64,000 bases of DNA from Dipteris shenzhenensis (lineage: Eukaryota > Polypodiophyta > Polypodiopsida > Gleicheniales). Shown one piece after another: positions 23,830 to 36,196 of this stretch. Every line of letters starts with the position of its first letter. Position 1 is the first letter of the stretch. The stretch lies in the NCBI GenBank assembly GCA_047967505.1, contig CM106539.1; one strand, given 5' to 3'. A model generated the notes under the pieces. It made no database searches, had not been told where the DNA came from, and worked only from the letters and a program-made list of their open reading frames with translations. The position numbers were made by a program, and so were the translations under genes.

Positions 23830-25227
23830 CAACTCGAGGGTGCGGATATTGTCCATAGCCACTCCACACTTTGCTTGCTTTAGAAAAAAACTACATCAAG
23901 CAGTTTTAGCTGTGTTTTGACATGTTTGATTCATTCGTGAAGCTCTAAGTAGGCAACCTGCAACAAGGTCACTCTACCCTCCAATTCAACAATATGGCCA
24001 TCCTGCATCAATAGATTTACCAAGCTCTTGCAAAGTGGCATGATGTTCGTGCCCCAAGTTGTGGTACATGTCCCTCCATTATGTAGCCATTTCATCTTGC
24101 CTAGAGTTGCTCTCTACTTGATCTAGTTCTTCGGCATTTTATATAGCTTCAAGGACTCTTGCAGCTCCCTAACAACGTTCTTTTGTGCCTAATCCATCAT
24201 GCCGCTATCTTTGTCAACATTCAATGCATTTTACCATATTGGAAAGTTTTTTCAAAAGGCCATCCTTTTTTGCCTTTTGACTCTCAAGGGTTGTTGCCAT
24301 GGACATTAGCTCCGTCTCTACATTCTTTGCCTCCATTAAAGTGTCCTTTAGTTTTTGCTTTAGGCACTTGATATGCTCCTCTGCTTCTTTTCTTCTCTAC
24401 CTCTATTCCATAACCAAATTTTTAGCATCATTTGGCTTTTTCCTCGGCAGCTTTGGTTTGCAAATGTGCTTGCGATTCCCTTGTGTATGTCAAATTTGCC
24501 TAAGATGTTGCTCGAATACTGAATTTGAGTGTTCTTGATTAGCTCTCCTCTATACTTTCCTCATCTCCTCATCAACTTTGTGCACATGAGTCAGAAGGAC
24601 CCTTCCTAGTGGGTGCATTGCAATCGCGTTGGCCTAAGGCGCTAGTAGAGACTTGCACTCAAAATGATTCTTTAAGTTGTTTAACAAGCTTCAGCTGATC
24701 ACCTTTGAATAGGAGACTTGAGATCCATGCAATTGATCTATTCCTGCATGAACTTGCCAGTACTTTGTGGTTCCTAGATTATTCCAAAAAAATGCCTTCA
24801 GTTATTTCTAAACTTCTCCTAGCAAGGTTGAAACCTTGACTCTCCCATCATTTCTAACTTGTGCAAGGGGGAATTCCTTAATGACGTCATGTTTCTTCCA
24901 TGTATGCTCTAAGAAACCAATCTTTAAACTACCTCCATGGACTTTCAACATGCCGTTAAACATCTTTGTGTTGATGTGGACTATAGCAACCCCACATACA
25001 ATGTATCCCTACTTCACATTAAATTCCCTTAGACATCTTGAAAAGCTATTGACCGAGAGATTAGTGGACATGTTCGATGTCATGATTCCATGATTAGCTG
25101 AAGTAGTGGAACCACTAGATATCATGGAGGAGCTGGCTAGAGGATACTGGACCTTGGAGTGTGCCTCTGAGACTTCCATGATTAGTATAAGAATAAAAGC
25201 TATAAGGAGAAGGCTTGCAATGTGCAA
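23830..25227 (-). pseudogene. Unidentified decayed coding sequence with coiled coil
   Basis: From 25227 down to about 24180 a single minus-strand frame stays readable through roughly ten isolated stops. It begins with a Ser/Met-rich part, then RCLREFNVK, GYIVCGVAIVHINTKMF, LEHTWKKHDVIKEFPLAQV, WQVHAGIDQLHGSQVSYS, and a Lys/Glu coiled coil (EEHIKCLKQKLKDTLMEAKNV). Further downstream, in other frames, another heptad-like stretch follows to about 23830. I do not recognise the family. Loss only by point nonsense, with almost no frameshift over 1 kb, is unusual beside the other relics. Confidence 0.5.
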
Positions 25228-26878
25228 GGATTATAAGGAGTAAGTAGGAGTGCAAGAATTAAGGAGGAGTATTGCAAGGAGAGTGTGTCTCTAATTCTAT
25301 TTGCCACGGTGGAGGGATGCTTGCAGGGTTTTAAAAGGCCTGTGAGGTACTGAGGATTGCAAGGATTGCAGAGAAGAGGCCTATAAGGTGCAAAGGGATT
25401 TGATGGTGCTCTAGCCACATATGGAGAAAATGGACTTAATTAGAGGACGTGGACACTTGTAATAATCATGATGGAAATCAGCCACGGTGCCGACACCACC
25501 ACTTGGTCTAAGGCAGAGATTGAATGCATAGATTTCAACCAGGAATTTTAATTGCTCAATCAGCTTTCATGCTATAGAAATTGGCCAATGTGCTAGTATT
25601 CAATAGTCTTAGTTGGGGTGTGGACACTTATAATAATGGTGGTGGAATCGACCACTGTACTACTACTTAGTGATCACAAGCATGAATTATAACTATTCCC
25701 ACTACCAACCAATTAGTGAGCACTAGTTTTAGTCAAGAACCTTGTAACTTATGTTATCTTTATTTTCTCATCACTAGTTTTACTTAGAAGAGTTGGTTAT
25801 CTATAACCTAACCAATTCTATTTTCTTTCATGAATTCTAGTTACCATGCCAGAGAAATCAGCCACCGTGCTACCATCAGGCTCCTATGGCCACCTACCTT
25901 GCATGACCATGTCATTCAATGCTACAACCAACAAATTCTGCAATGTGCATCAAAGGAGGTCTGGGGTTGGCCCTCTCCCCATTGGAAAAAATTTCTCATA
26001 GTGCCTTTAACTTCAACACAAAATAAAACACAATATTAAATTAAAAAACATAAAAAAAGTTAAGAAGAAAATAGAACATTCTTGAATATGAAGAAAAAAA
26101 GAGAGATGAAGATGATAAAATCTTTCTCTAATGCTTGCTTTCTTTAGTAGCTCAAAACTTCAAATTTAAGAGGTAATCTCCTTCCAATAGGAAGAGGAAG
26201 TGAAAGAGGGTAGAGGGGGGTGGGGGGGAGATGTTTGAGGATTGGGCTGAGCAAGAGAGAGAAAAATGGCATAGATGAGGATAAAGTGAGGCAAAAATGA
26301 ATTGCACACAACATTTAGGTTTTATTGTTTTATGCCATCTAGCAAAAAATATCAAATTTTACAAATGTACTATTGGATTCAAATATAGAATCATCAGTAT
26401 ATCTATTTAAAAACACCTATATATCAATGCTAGTATGAACAATAATACTACCAATATGTGTCTTTTTGCCCCTTTTGTATCTTTTTTATTTTTTGGCAAA
26501 GATGATGTGCATTAGAAAGACCAATGTGATTCTTGTGATTGGCCATCAATGGCATCGATGCAGCCCAATTTGAGAAGCTTGTGCCCTCAACTTAAAAAAA
26601 GAAGAGAGTGCCTAAGTGAGGAATCCAACTTATCACTAAAAAAGAAGAGAGTGCCTAAGTGAGGAATTCATCACTGTAGTGACATTGTTCTGACACAATA
26701 ACACTAGACTTTCTCCAAACAACAAGGACATGTGTAGGCTATGGATTGGATCTAGAGAACATTATAAACATGCTTGACAAAAAAGGTTAGTAGTCGAACT
26801 TCCAATGCTATCTTTAACTATCTTGTTTCATGTCAAATCATTATTTTGGTTAATTTTCATTTGCATCTTATGAAATTT
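25228..26878. other. No gene recognised
   Basis: Unassigned DNA. At about 26596-26665 a block of about 33 bases (AAAAAAGAAGAGAGTGCCTA...GAGGAAT) is present twice. Open frames here are short and without motifs. Confidence 0.45.

Positions 26879-26906
<28 letters not shown>
26879..26906 (+). repeat. (GA)n microsatellite
   Basis: About 13-14 uninterrupted AG units. Confidence 0.95.
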
Positions 26907-26910
<4 letters not shown>

Positions 26911-27055
26911 CTTTTCCAAGACCAATATTTCAAATAACAACCCCTATGCCGGTTCTAGTTAGGGATCCATGTAAGTATGATACATTGAATGTGCTATGGT
27001 GTACAGTGGTCTCTAAATTGCAAATTCTAGCATACGAAAAAAAACCCCCGACCTA

Positions 27056-27511
27056 GCATTAATAAAAAAGGGAACTCATTTTGGGCCTTTTAGCCTTATC
27101 AATTGAGAATATTCTCTCAAAAAGAGGGGCATGGAAATTGTTTTGCAAATTAGCTCGTCGCACTTGGCATATTTACAACCTACTCTTTGATATGTTTCCA
27201 GTGATATATACCATGATGGGGTTTGGACATGGGAAAGTGAATATTCTCCTATAATGGGGTTTGGACATGGGAAATATATTCTACCATGATGGGGTTTGGA
27301 CATGGGAAAGTGAATATTCCATTCCCGTGTCCAAACCCCATCATGGTATATATCACTAGAAACATCTCAAAGAGTATGCTCTAAATATGCCAAGTCCGAC
27401 AATTTTTGAGCTAATTTGCAAAATATTTTCCATGCCTTGCCTTTTTTGAGAGAATATTCTGAAGTGGATTTCTCTCAAGGCTCCAAAATGAGCCCCAAAT
27501 TTCCCTAATGC
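27056..27511. mobile_element. Foldback element with long inverted repeats
   Basis: The left arm (about 27056-27240) and right arm (about 27310-27511) are imperfect reverse complements. Pairs include GCATTA/TAATGC at the tips, CTCATTTTGGGCC with GGCTCCAAAATGAG, GAATATTCTCTCAAAAA with TTTTTTGAGAGAATATTC, and CCATGATGGGGTTTGGACATG with its complement at 27325-27346. The centre holds the block TGGGGTTTGGACATGGGAAA three times. No coding capacity is seen. This fits a nonautonomous foldback or MITE-like DNA element; the transcript would form a long hairpin. Confidence 0.75.
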
Positions 27512-29420
27512 CACAATAGCAAATCGCTTGTGTTGCTAGTATGAATCTTAACTATGCATAACAATGGGTAGTCACTTGAGATTATATGCTTTTATAAGTA
27601 GGAGCCATAATTGTGCTCACGAGGATGATGGAGAGACAATATTTTCACCCTCAAGCACGCTTGTATTCTCTTCATCAGTACCAGCTCAAGTGGCATGCTT
27701 CCTCCTCCACACACTAAGATCCTAGTATGCAATGATTTTTGCTGAACAAACCTGCTGGTATGCACTGATCCTTGTGGAACGAACTTGCATCACATATCAT
27801 GGAAGATGATAAAATAATTCCTGCATAGGAGTTTGAACCTGTGATGGGATGTCAATCGGCGACGAGCTATGCTGCCTGCGATGTTTGGAAAGTTGGTTAA
27901 GGTTCTCATAGTCATCTTCTTCTCCAAATCTTTGCCATTTCCTTCCCACAAATCCTATAATTTTGGATTCACTCTTTCCGAATCTGGTACCACTCTCCTG
28001 GAAGTTGGCTACCTCCTAGCCATAGTATTATGATTTGAAAATATCTTTACTGAAGCTCCAAAATCATTCAACTTCTTATTCAGTGTTTCATTCTCCTTCG
28101 ACAACAGCTTAATAGCATGTGACTATTGTGCTAAAGATTTTTGCAGGACGGGTTTTTTTAAGATGAAGACATAATAGCTACCATCGATCTATCAGAGAAA
28201 CAAGCCAATAATGTTAAGAGAAGGTTGTCAAAATCCTTTGTTAAACGAATCACAGATTCATTCAGTCCATAGGGATGAGTATACAAGAAGAAAGACAAGA
28301 AAGAGGGATGATAGCATGACTATAGAGAAGTATTGTAACTATAGAGAAGCATTGTACTTTTTGGCATGGCCTACAGAGCCATTGTATTTCTTGTATTTCT
28401 TGAATATTTTGTGATGGAATAAATAATATCCTCATTTATTGGAAAAAAAATAGAGAAATAAAGCTCAAAATTGGTGGCTCCTAATAAGTGCATAACATGT
28501 ACAATGTATATGACAATGATCTGTAACCCTTCGAATTGATTTTCCAGAAGGGAAATCATATATAAGGATTGACAAGAATATCAACATTGATATTAAGAAG
28601 AATGTCTCCCATTGATGAAATATGTTAACTGCAACGATTAACAGTTCACATAAGCACTAGGGGATTGTAATGATAAAGTGGAGAAGTAGGAGAGGGTGTG
28701 AGAAAAGTGATATGCTATGTGCGAAGTGAAAGAGAGTACAAGGGTTAGACCTCCCTTGAAAAGGTGGATTGTATATAAACGGCTAGAAGTTTGACTTTGG
28801 TCTTCATTGTGTACTTGCAAATTTTTGGAATACAAGCTCTCTCATTCTCTTGTGAGTGAGGCTTCTTGCTTTCCATTGTGTGTTGCCTTGTGATTACCAC
28901 TCGCCTTGCTTCACTCTTCCCTGTTCCCTTATTTTCCACATTCCCTTCTCCCCTTCCCCTTCTCTTCTTCCCTCTTTCCCTCTTCTTAACTAGGGGTGTT
29001 GTAAGTGGAGTATACGATTGAATTGAGAGGAAAAAGAGTGTGTTTGAAGGGGAAAAAGTGAAAAGTGTCATGTTTGTATAGTGATTTTGATGCATTTTTT
29101 TGTTTTGAGGTGTTTTTTGTTGTCAAATCATAGGAGGAGTTCGTTGGTGTGATGATTGATAAGGTGTTTGTGGTGTCAAATCTCATTGAAAATACTAGAA
29201 AAGGAAGTTTGAATCAAATTTGGTTGAGGTGTGAGTAAGTTCCTAGCCATCCCCTTGGAAAATCTCCCATTTGTCATTTTTTAGTTGTTTTTGGTGGTTA
29301 TTTGGTTTGAGTAGGTAGATTAGGTAGGATAGTATCCCCCACTACTTACAAACCCTACACAGAAACTAAAAAATTCACAAGGAGAAACCAAAACCACTTA
29401 GCATCATAGCAAGACTATGA
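27512..29420. other. No gene recognised
   Basis: Unassigned DNA. Overlapping frames at 28640-29190 on the minus strand are low-complexity (Lys/Arg/Glu or Ser/Phe rich) and are not called. Confidence 0.45.
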
Positions 29421-29424
29421 GTTG

Positions 29425-29835
29425 CTGCTTTAGCTTAATGCAGTGATGACTGACTCATTCTGACGCCTGCAAGCTATCCAACCACCCCCACCTACCTCAC
29501 CTAACAGACCTGTAGCATTAAATTAACTCATAACTATCATATCAAAATTCAAACCGTTGCTTTAAGGCTAACACAATGACTTAGAGCCCGTTGTGTTAAG
29601 GAGTTGCTTCTATATTCAATCATTGCATTAGGTACCAATAGCATTACTAGTCTTCACTGCTTTACCAGTCATCATCATGTTAATTCACCCGCTGTGTTAA
29701 GAGTCATTGCTTTAAGAACCTGTCGCATAAAGGAGTCTTTGCTTTAAGGCTAATACACAACCACCTAATAACGCAACGACTCAGGAAGTCGCTGCACTAA
29801 GGTTGATGTAGCGAGACTATTGCTCTAAGGCCTGA
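29425..29835 (+). repeat. Degenerate short repeat series
   Basis: Variants of a 10-11-base word (TTGCTTTAAGG, TTGTGTTAAGG, TTGCATTAGG, CTGTGTTAAG, TCGCATAAAGG, CTGCACTAAGG, TTGCTCTAAGG) recur about ten times over 400 bp at irregular spacing, often followed by CTAA-CACAA-GACT. It looks like an old, eroded tandem array. No coding reading explains it. Confidence 0.5.
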
Positions 29836-30599
29836 GAGACACAATGATTGATTTTGATTGGAGTAGCTAGGCTGAGTGATCTCAACACATGCACTAGAGG
29901 TTTCATAGGGTGATAGGAAATGACCCATAAGAGCGAGAAGACAATGCTTCAAATAACATTCTAACTGGCCCATCACACCCCGCATTATCAGTTCCATTTG
30001 GGATCTCGACCTTGGGATCTTATTCAGTCCCACAGTCCCACACATCCTCGAGTTTGGAGGATGCAATGAGCTTCAATGCCAAAATGGAAAAGACCCGAAT
30101 CTACGGCCACCATGGATCCTAATTCCAGATCGATTAGGACGTAATCCCCCATGCCTTCAACCACAACCTCACGATTGAGGGAATCATTCTTTCATTTTAT
30201 GGGACGATTCAGCCTGTTCAACCCATGTAGACTAGGGTGCCAAAGGAATAGCAATACCTTGCTCCAACATCTGCCACCAATAGTGCTCCAAGTAACCCAA
30301 TTCCTGTCTCAACTGGAGATCCTACAAGGCCTCAAGTTCAATTCTATGAGGGTGAGCCCTCCTTCACCTAAACCTTTGAGACCTGGGTACCCAATTTTTT
30401 GGCCATTGAGTCCTAAAGGGCAATAAAAAATCATCAATGGACTTTGGGGAAGATACTCTTCCTCACATGATGGCCCCTTATCCCCATCTATACTCAACTT
30501 AGTTAGGAGCCCTAGAAGGTACTCATTTCTATACAGAAGCCAAGGAGGCAACTTCACTGGCTAAGAGTGCAAACATAGATGAAGTGGACACGGATCTAT

Positions 30600-31370
30600 T
30601 GGACTGAGTGGACCAACAACTCAAGGATGGGTTGGTAAGAGAGGGCCCTAGTAATCCTCACTTGTTTCCAAGACGAGACAATGTATGGTGTGGGATATGC
30701 ACATGCAACCCACTCAAATGCCAATTATAGGTTAAACACATGGTTACACTTGGACATATTGTGTCTAAGAGTGGGATCTCCATGGATTATAATAAAATCA
30801 AACTCATAGTGTAGCTACCACCCCCCATTAATGCGATGGGTGTCTAGACATTTACTGGGCATATGGGCTATTATCATAGATTTATCTACAATTATTCAGA
30901 GATTGTTTGCCCTTTGTACAAGTTGATCATTTTTCATTGGACAGAAGAAAGTCAAATTTCCTATGAGACCCTCAAGCTCAGTCCCAATCTTGCCAACACC
31001 AAATTGGGACTTGATATTTCATGTCCACATTGATGCCTCTAAGTTTGCAATAGAGTGCATGTTGGCGCAACCAGGTGAGTTTCATTTAGATTACCCGATA
31101 TATTTTGCAAGCTGCCAATTGAATGATGCATAAATGAACTATACCAAGACCTAGTGGGGGAAGGACTTGCCGTGGTGTACACAGTAAAAATTTTAGGCAT
31201 TACTTGTTGGCAAACAAGTTTTTCTTCTTTGTAGTTCACAAGGCCCTCCTCTATCTAGTCAATAAGACATGTATATCATGGGATGCATCATGCAGTGGAT
31301 ACTAATTCTTCTAGAGTTTGATTTCATCGTTGCCATAAGAAAAGGATGTACCCACTTCATGGCTGATCAT
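30600..31370 (+). pseudogene. Ty3/gypsy pol relic, RT to RNase H (left part)
   Basis: A frame at about 30780-30990 reads SGISMDYNKIKLI...LPPPINAMGV then FTGHMGYYHRFIYNYSEI..PLYKLI.FHWTEESQISYETLKLSP. This is the conserved end of gypsy reverse transcriptase (F.G..GYYRRFI..FS.I..PL..L....F.W). From about 31190 LLANKFFFFVVHKALLYLV and FDFIVAIRKGCTHFMADH mark the RNase H end. Several stops are present. The element is cut after ...MADH at 31370 by the copia insertion and resumes at 36631 with SRIPNGE. Confidence 0.8.
31366..31370. repeat. Target site duplication (left), ATCAT
   Basis: ATCAT directly precedes the left LTR and recurs at 36631-36635 after the right LTR. Five bases is the usual length for Ty1/copia insertion. 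Removing the element and one copy restores the gypsy RNase H frame ADH..SRI. Confidence 0.9.
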
Positions 31371-31999
31371 TGTGAGATATGCTCAATGCCCCACCCTCCT
31401 GGTAACCACCAGTGGTCCAAGGTGCTCAAGTTGTAAGAGGAGAAGCCATGTGTGAGCCCGAGACACTGGATGGATCCTGACTTGCATGTCAAATGAGGTC
31501 TATCAATGAGACTGCTGATGGTAGAAAGGTGATTGTGTGAGAGCCCCTTATTCTTGCTGGGGCCTAGGGGCTAGCAGCCCCCTTGGTGGGGGTTCGGAGG
31601 TGGGAGCCCCCGAGGCGATAGTATAGGGAATATTTTCTAAATATTCCATGGACGACTAGTTGGTTCCACCGACTAGGTTAATTGGTCGGCTCCACCGACT
31701 AGGTCGACTGGTCGACTCCACCGACTCAGGTTGATCTGACTACCGCCCTCATAGCTATAAAGAGGTGACCTCCCCAGTCCATTGTATCAGATCAATTCAG
31801 ATCAGATCAGATCTTCTAGCTAGTAGCTCTTCACCTAGTATCTGTCTAGATCACATCTAAGCTCCACTGTGGGAGCACACGGGTGGACGGAGATTTTGTA
31901 CTACATCAGTATTGAAGGAAAAGTTTGTTCCTCTCCAGTCTACTTTGTACTCTCTATTCTTTGTTCAGTTTTTGTTCCGCTGCGCCGTGTAATTTAACA
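31371..31999 (+). repeat. Left (5') LTR, 629 bp
   Basis: Starts TGTGAGATATGC and ends TAATTTAACA. It aligns with the right LTR over 31371-31422 and 31622-31999. The intervening 199 bp (31423-31621), GC-rich with GGGGCCTAGGGGCTAGCAGCCCCC-like palindromic runs, are missing from the right LTR. A TATAAAG at about 31758 is the likely promoter TATA box, followed by repeated GATCAGATCA. Confidence 0.9.
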
Positions 32000-32013
32000 T
32001 GGTACCAGAGCCC
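32000..32013 (+). promoter_or_regulatory. Primer-binding site (initiator Met tRNA type)
   Basis: TGGTACCAGAGCCC directly follows the left LTR. It matches the plant copia primer-binding consensus TGGTATCAGAGC with one change. Confidence 0.9.
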
Positions 32014-32073
32014 AGGCGGCTCTAAGGATCGAAGAATAGAAGAGAGGCGAGGGCTTCAACAGCATACGGAGTG

Positions 32074-33063
32074 ATGGCAATAGGAAGCGGCTCAACAAGA
32101 AGCGGCTCGAGTTCAGCAGCAGCTACTGCACTAATAATCCAGGCCTTAAGGATTTGCCCATCAGCCTTCACTGAAGGCAAGCTAGATGGTACGAACTACA
32201 CTTTGCGGAAGTTTAAAATTACTGCTATTTTGGATTCATATGAGCTTCTGGAGACAGTACTGGGGACTGCTGACCCAGAACCACAAGGAACCCTTGACCC
32301 AACAAATACGGGGAGTATGATACCTCCTAATGCCGACCTTCTATGAGCTTGGAAACGTAGGAATGCAAATGCTCTGTGTGCCCTGGTTACAAGTACTACT
32401 GATAGTGTTTTGACCTTGATTCAGCATACATCTAAGGCAACTGTGGCCTGGAACATATTCAAGAGTTCGTATGAGATGCGGAATCAGACAAGGATCCAGA
32501 ACCTGGAGAATCAGCTCGCAGCTGAGAAGTTTAATGAAGGAGAGAGCGGAGGTATTCATAACCCGAATCAAAAATCTACATGACTAGATGGCTGGTGCTG
32601 GAATACAAGAGACTAGCGAAGAGCTAGCACGACAGTGTCTCCAAATATGTCCACCAAGGTTTGATGGACTGGTAACAGCGCTTAACACTCAGGTGAGACC
32701 CCAACCATTGTCGTTTGAAGAGTTTTGTGCTTTACTTATGGAGGAGGAATTGAGGCTTAAAGCTCGAGATGGAGGCGGCAATGGGGATGCTACTTTCTCT
32801 GCCAGTGCGAAAGGCAAAGGTGGTTCCTCCACCAAAGGTGAGTCCTCTACTGGTGGTGACAAAAAGAAGAAGGGTGGCAAGAAGAAGTTTTAGGGAGAAT
32901 GCTTCTACTACAAAAAGAAGGGCCATATGATTGCAGATTACTAGGTCAAGAAAGCAGATGAAAAGAATGGTATCTTGAAGAAGACAGATAAGGGAAAAGA
33001 GACAGCTAACACAACGGAAGCAGAGTTGGATCTATTTCTGGCCATTGAGGAAGAGTGTTCCTC
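32074..33063 (+). pseudogene. copia gag, broken
   Basis: The start ATG at 32074 opens MAIGSGSTRSGSSSAAA, then KLDGTNYTLRKFKI (the gag DUF4219-like start). After a stop at 32344 the frame continues WKRRNANALCALV...WNIFKSSYEMRNQTRIQNLENQLA, then shifts near 32575. The C-terminal zinc knuckle near 32900 reads ECFYYKKKGHMIADY. Two of its Cys positions (CFYC and ADC in the family) are Tyr, so it cannot bind zinc normally. The product would package the element RNA. Confidence 0.8.
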
Positions 33064-33064
33064 A

Positions 33065-36000
33065 GTTCAAGAAGCTTGAACCACTGATTCATGGGTGTTG
33101 GATAGTGGTGCCTCCCATCACATGACCTGCAAGAAGGGTCTATATTGTTCCATGCAGCCTCTACAGGAACCCATCACCATGATGGTTGGTAATAACGCAA
33201 AATGCCCTGTTGAGGGTATAGGTACAGTGTCATTTGTTTCTATAAATGGACATGTTAAGAAACTATCTAATGTGCTATATGTTCCACAAATCAAGAGAAA
33301 TTTGCTATCAATAGCTTCTGTAACTGACCTTGACCATGAGGTGAGGTTCAACAAGACAGGAGCAAAAATTTTGGATAGTGCAGGCAATCTTGTTGGCGTA
33401 GGAGTAAGGAGGAACAACCTGTATGAGCTAAGTGCTCTTACAACCACCGCTGGAGTGGGCACAAGCAGACTTTGGCATGAAATATTCGGCCACATCAGAT
33501 TTGCAGTGCTGAAGGAGATGCAGAAGCAAGGTATGGTTGCTCACTTACCTGCAGTCACAGAAATCAAAGAACCATGTGAAGCTTGCATGATGGGCAAGAA
33601 ACAAAGAAAGGCATTCCCACAAGAAAGCAAGAATAGAGCAAACGCTCCTCTAGAGTTGATGCATGTTGACTTGTGCGGTAAGATGCCTACACAGGCCTTG
33701 GGGGGATCTTCCTATTTTTTATTGATTGTCGACGACTATAGTAGGAAGATGTGGGTGTACTTTTTTGTGAAAAGGATCAAGCTTTTGGTAAATTTAAAGA
33801 ATGGCTATAGCTTGTTGAAAATGAAACAGGGAGAAAAGTGAAGAAAATCCAATCGGATGGTGGTGGTGAGTTTGTTTCTATAGAGTTTGGAGATTTTTGC
33901 AAGAGCAAAGGGATCAAGCGACAAACGACAACACCACATATGCCTCAGCAAAATTTGATTGTTGAACGCCGAATGCAGACCACGGTGGAGATGGGGAGGT
34001 GTATCTTGAAAGGTGCTAGACTACCAAACCACTTTTGGGCTGAGGTTGTCAATACTGCAGTTTACATCCTTAATCACAGCTATACAAAGGCACTCAAAGG
34101 TAAAACACCACATGAGGCTTACAACGGTAAGAAGCCATCTGTCTCCCACTTGAGAACATTTGGGTGTGAATGCTATATGCGCATGTACCAGAGAGAGAAA
34201 CAAGCTAGAACCAAAAAGCACCAAATGTATCTTCTTAGGCTATTGTGATGAGAAGAAAGCCTATAAGTTGTATGACCAAGAGGCAAGGAAGATCAAAGCG
34301 AGCTGCGATGTGGTGTTCAGGGAGCAGCCACATGTAGTGGAGGCAGAGAAGAGCTCTTTCACTTTATCATCAAGTGAAGAGGTAATTCACTATGGACCTA
34401 TCCCAAGAGCTATAAAGGAGGAGGAAATATCAGATGATGAAGGTATGTCACCAACCTGTTGTTACACCACCGGAAAAGCCATTGCCGTGATGGGTTAAGG
34501 CAGCTCTATGAGCATGATAACCAGATGCCTATGTCTATTGAGCAGCATGCAGATGGACCAAGGCGGTCTCAGAGAATTGAGGAGCAAAGGAGGGCTTCTG
34601 CTCACATAGTCAATATGGCCTTGATGGCTGAGATTATTGCAAAAGTAAAGGAGCCTGTGAGTTTGAAGGAAACACTTGCAGACCGAGATTGGAAACATGC
34701 TATGCAAGTAGAATATGACAGCATCATGAAGAATGAAAATTGGGAGCTAGTAGATCGACCACCTAACAGAAAGGTTATTGGCACCAAGTGGGTTTGGAAG
34801 GTAAAGTACAAGGCTGATGGGACTTTGGAAAAGTACAAAGCCAGATTGGTTGCACAAGGATTTTCGCAGGTTGAAGGGTTTGATTTTCAGGAATCTTTCG
34901 CTCTGACTGCCAGAATGACCACTATTCGCATAGTACTATCGGTGATTGCTCATAAAAAGTGGCCAGTTTATCAAATGGATGTTACATCAGTATTCTTGAA
35001 TGGTGACCTCAAGGAGGAGGTGTACGTGGCTCAACCACCTGGGTTTGAGGCCCCCCATTCTGAGAACAAGTTATGTAGGCTAAAGAAGGCTCTGTATGGG
35101 CTGAAACAGGCCCCAAGAGCATGGTACCAATGGATAGACAAATTCTTTCATAAATTAAACTTCAAAAGATGTGCCTCAGATGCTAACTTGTATGTGTACA
35201 GGAAAGGTGGAAAAACTGCTATTATTGTTCTATATGTGTATGATCTCCTTATTACAGGTGACTATGAAGACATTATCTAGCAGACTAGAAAGGCGTTAAG
35301 CATGGAGTTTGAGATGACAGGCTTGATGCACTACTGTTTGGGGATTGAAGTCTGGCAAGAGCCAAGCAAGATCTTCATCTCTCAGCAAAAATATGCAAGG
35401 GAGATCTTGAAGGCATTTGGTATGTCCGAGTGCAAGGAGATAGCTACACCTATGGAGGTAAATGCAAGGTTGTCTATGGAGGATGCCTCACCACCAATAG
35501 ACATCGGGAGGTACAGGAAGTTGGTCGATAGTCTCATCTATCTATGCAACACCAGACCGGACATCAGTTTTGCTATTGGCATTTTGAGCAAGTTCTCCAA
35601 TAAGCCCCAGGAGAATCATTGGAATGCAGGGATGCAGGTGCTCAGGTATGTGAAGGGCACTCTTGATTACGGCATCACCTATGGTACGGGCACTTCCTTG
35701 GCTGGTCATTGTGATTTAGATTGGGCTAGAGATGTCGATTCTAGGAAATCAGTTTTTGGATATTGTTTCTCTTTAGGTTCAGGTATCTTCTCTTGGATCA
35801 GTAAGAAACAACCAACAGTGGCATTGTCTTCTACCGAGCTGAGTACAAGGCAGCATGTTTTGCTGCATGTGAAGTAGTGTGGTTGAGGAGGATCTTATGG
35901 CACATGGGAGTGCAAGAGGATGAGGCAACTATGTTGAGGTGCGATAATCAAAGTTGCATGGCCATTGCTAAAAATCTAGTGTTTCATGCACGCATAAAAC

Positions 36001-36166
36001 ATATAAAGATTCAGTATCACTACGTGCATGATTTGATCAAGGACGGGATAGTGGAATTGGTCTACTTTCCAACAAAGCAAAATGGAGCAGATATCTTCAC
36101 CAAGGCACTCAGGAAGGATCAGCTTCAAGGTCATCTTCAGAGACTCGACATTGGGCCGAGAAGGTA
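33065..36166 (+). pseudogene. copia pol (PR-INT-RT-RH), broken
   Basis: Protease WVLDSGASHHMTC is at 33083-33127. The GAG-pre-integrase LWHEIFGH...CEACMMGKKQ precedes an integrase core with its first Asp in LMHVDLCG, the second in IQSDGGGEF after a break at 33840, and Glu in IVERR. RT runs 34660-35280 with [25 protein letters not shown] and [13 protein letters not shown]. The catalytic YVDD reads YVYD at about 35240, which should kill polymerase activity. RNase H (35302-36166) has HCDLDWARD, ALSSTE and ADIFTKAL. Breaks occur at 33840, 34248, 34497, 35278 and 35875. Confidence 0.93.
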
Positions 36167-36180
36167 GTTCACCTACGGGT

Positions 36181-36196
36181 GGACATTGAGGGGGGG
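36181..36196 (+). promoter_or_regulatory. Polypurine tract
   Basis: GGACATTGAGGGGGGG sits immediately before the right LTR, the expected plus-strand primer. Confidence 0.8.

Noticed and set aside
28638-29186. Overlapping minus-strand frames of 65-116 codons
   Set aside because: Low-complexity composition (AG/CT-rich stretches), no motif.
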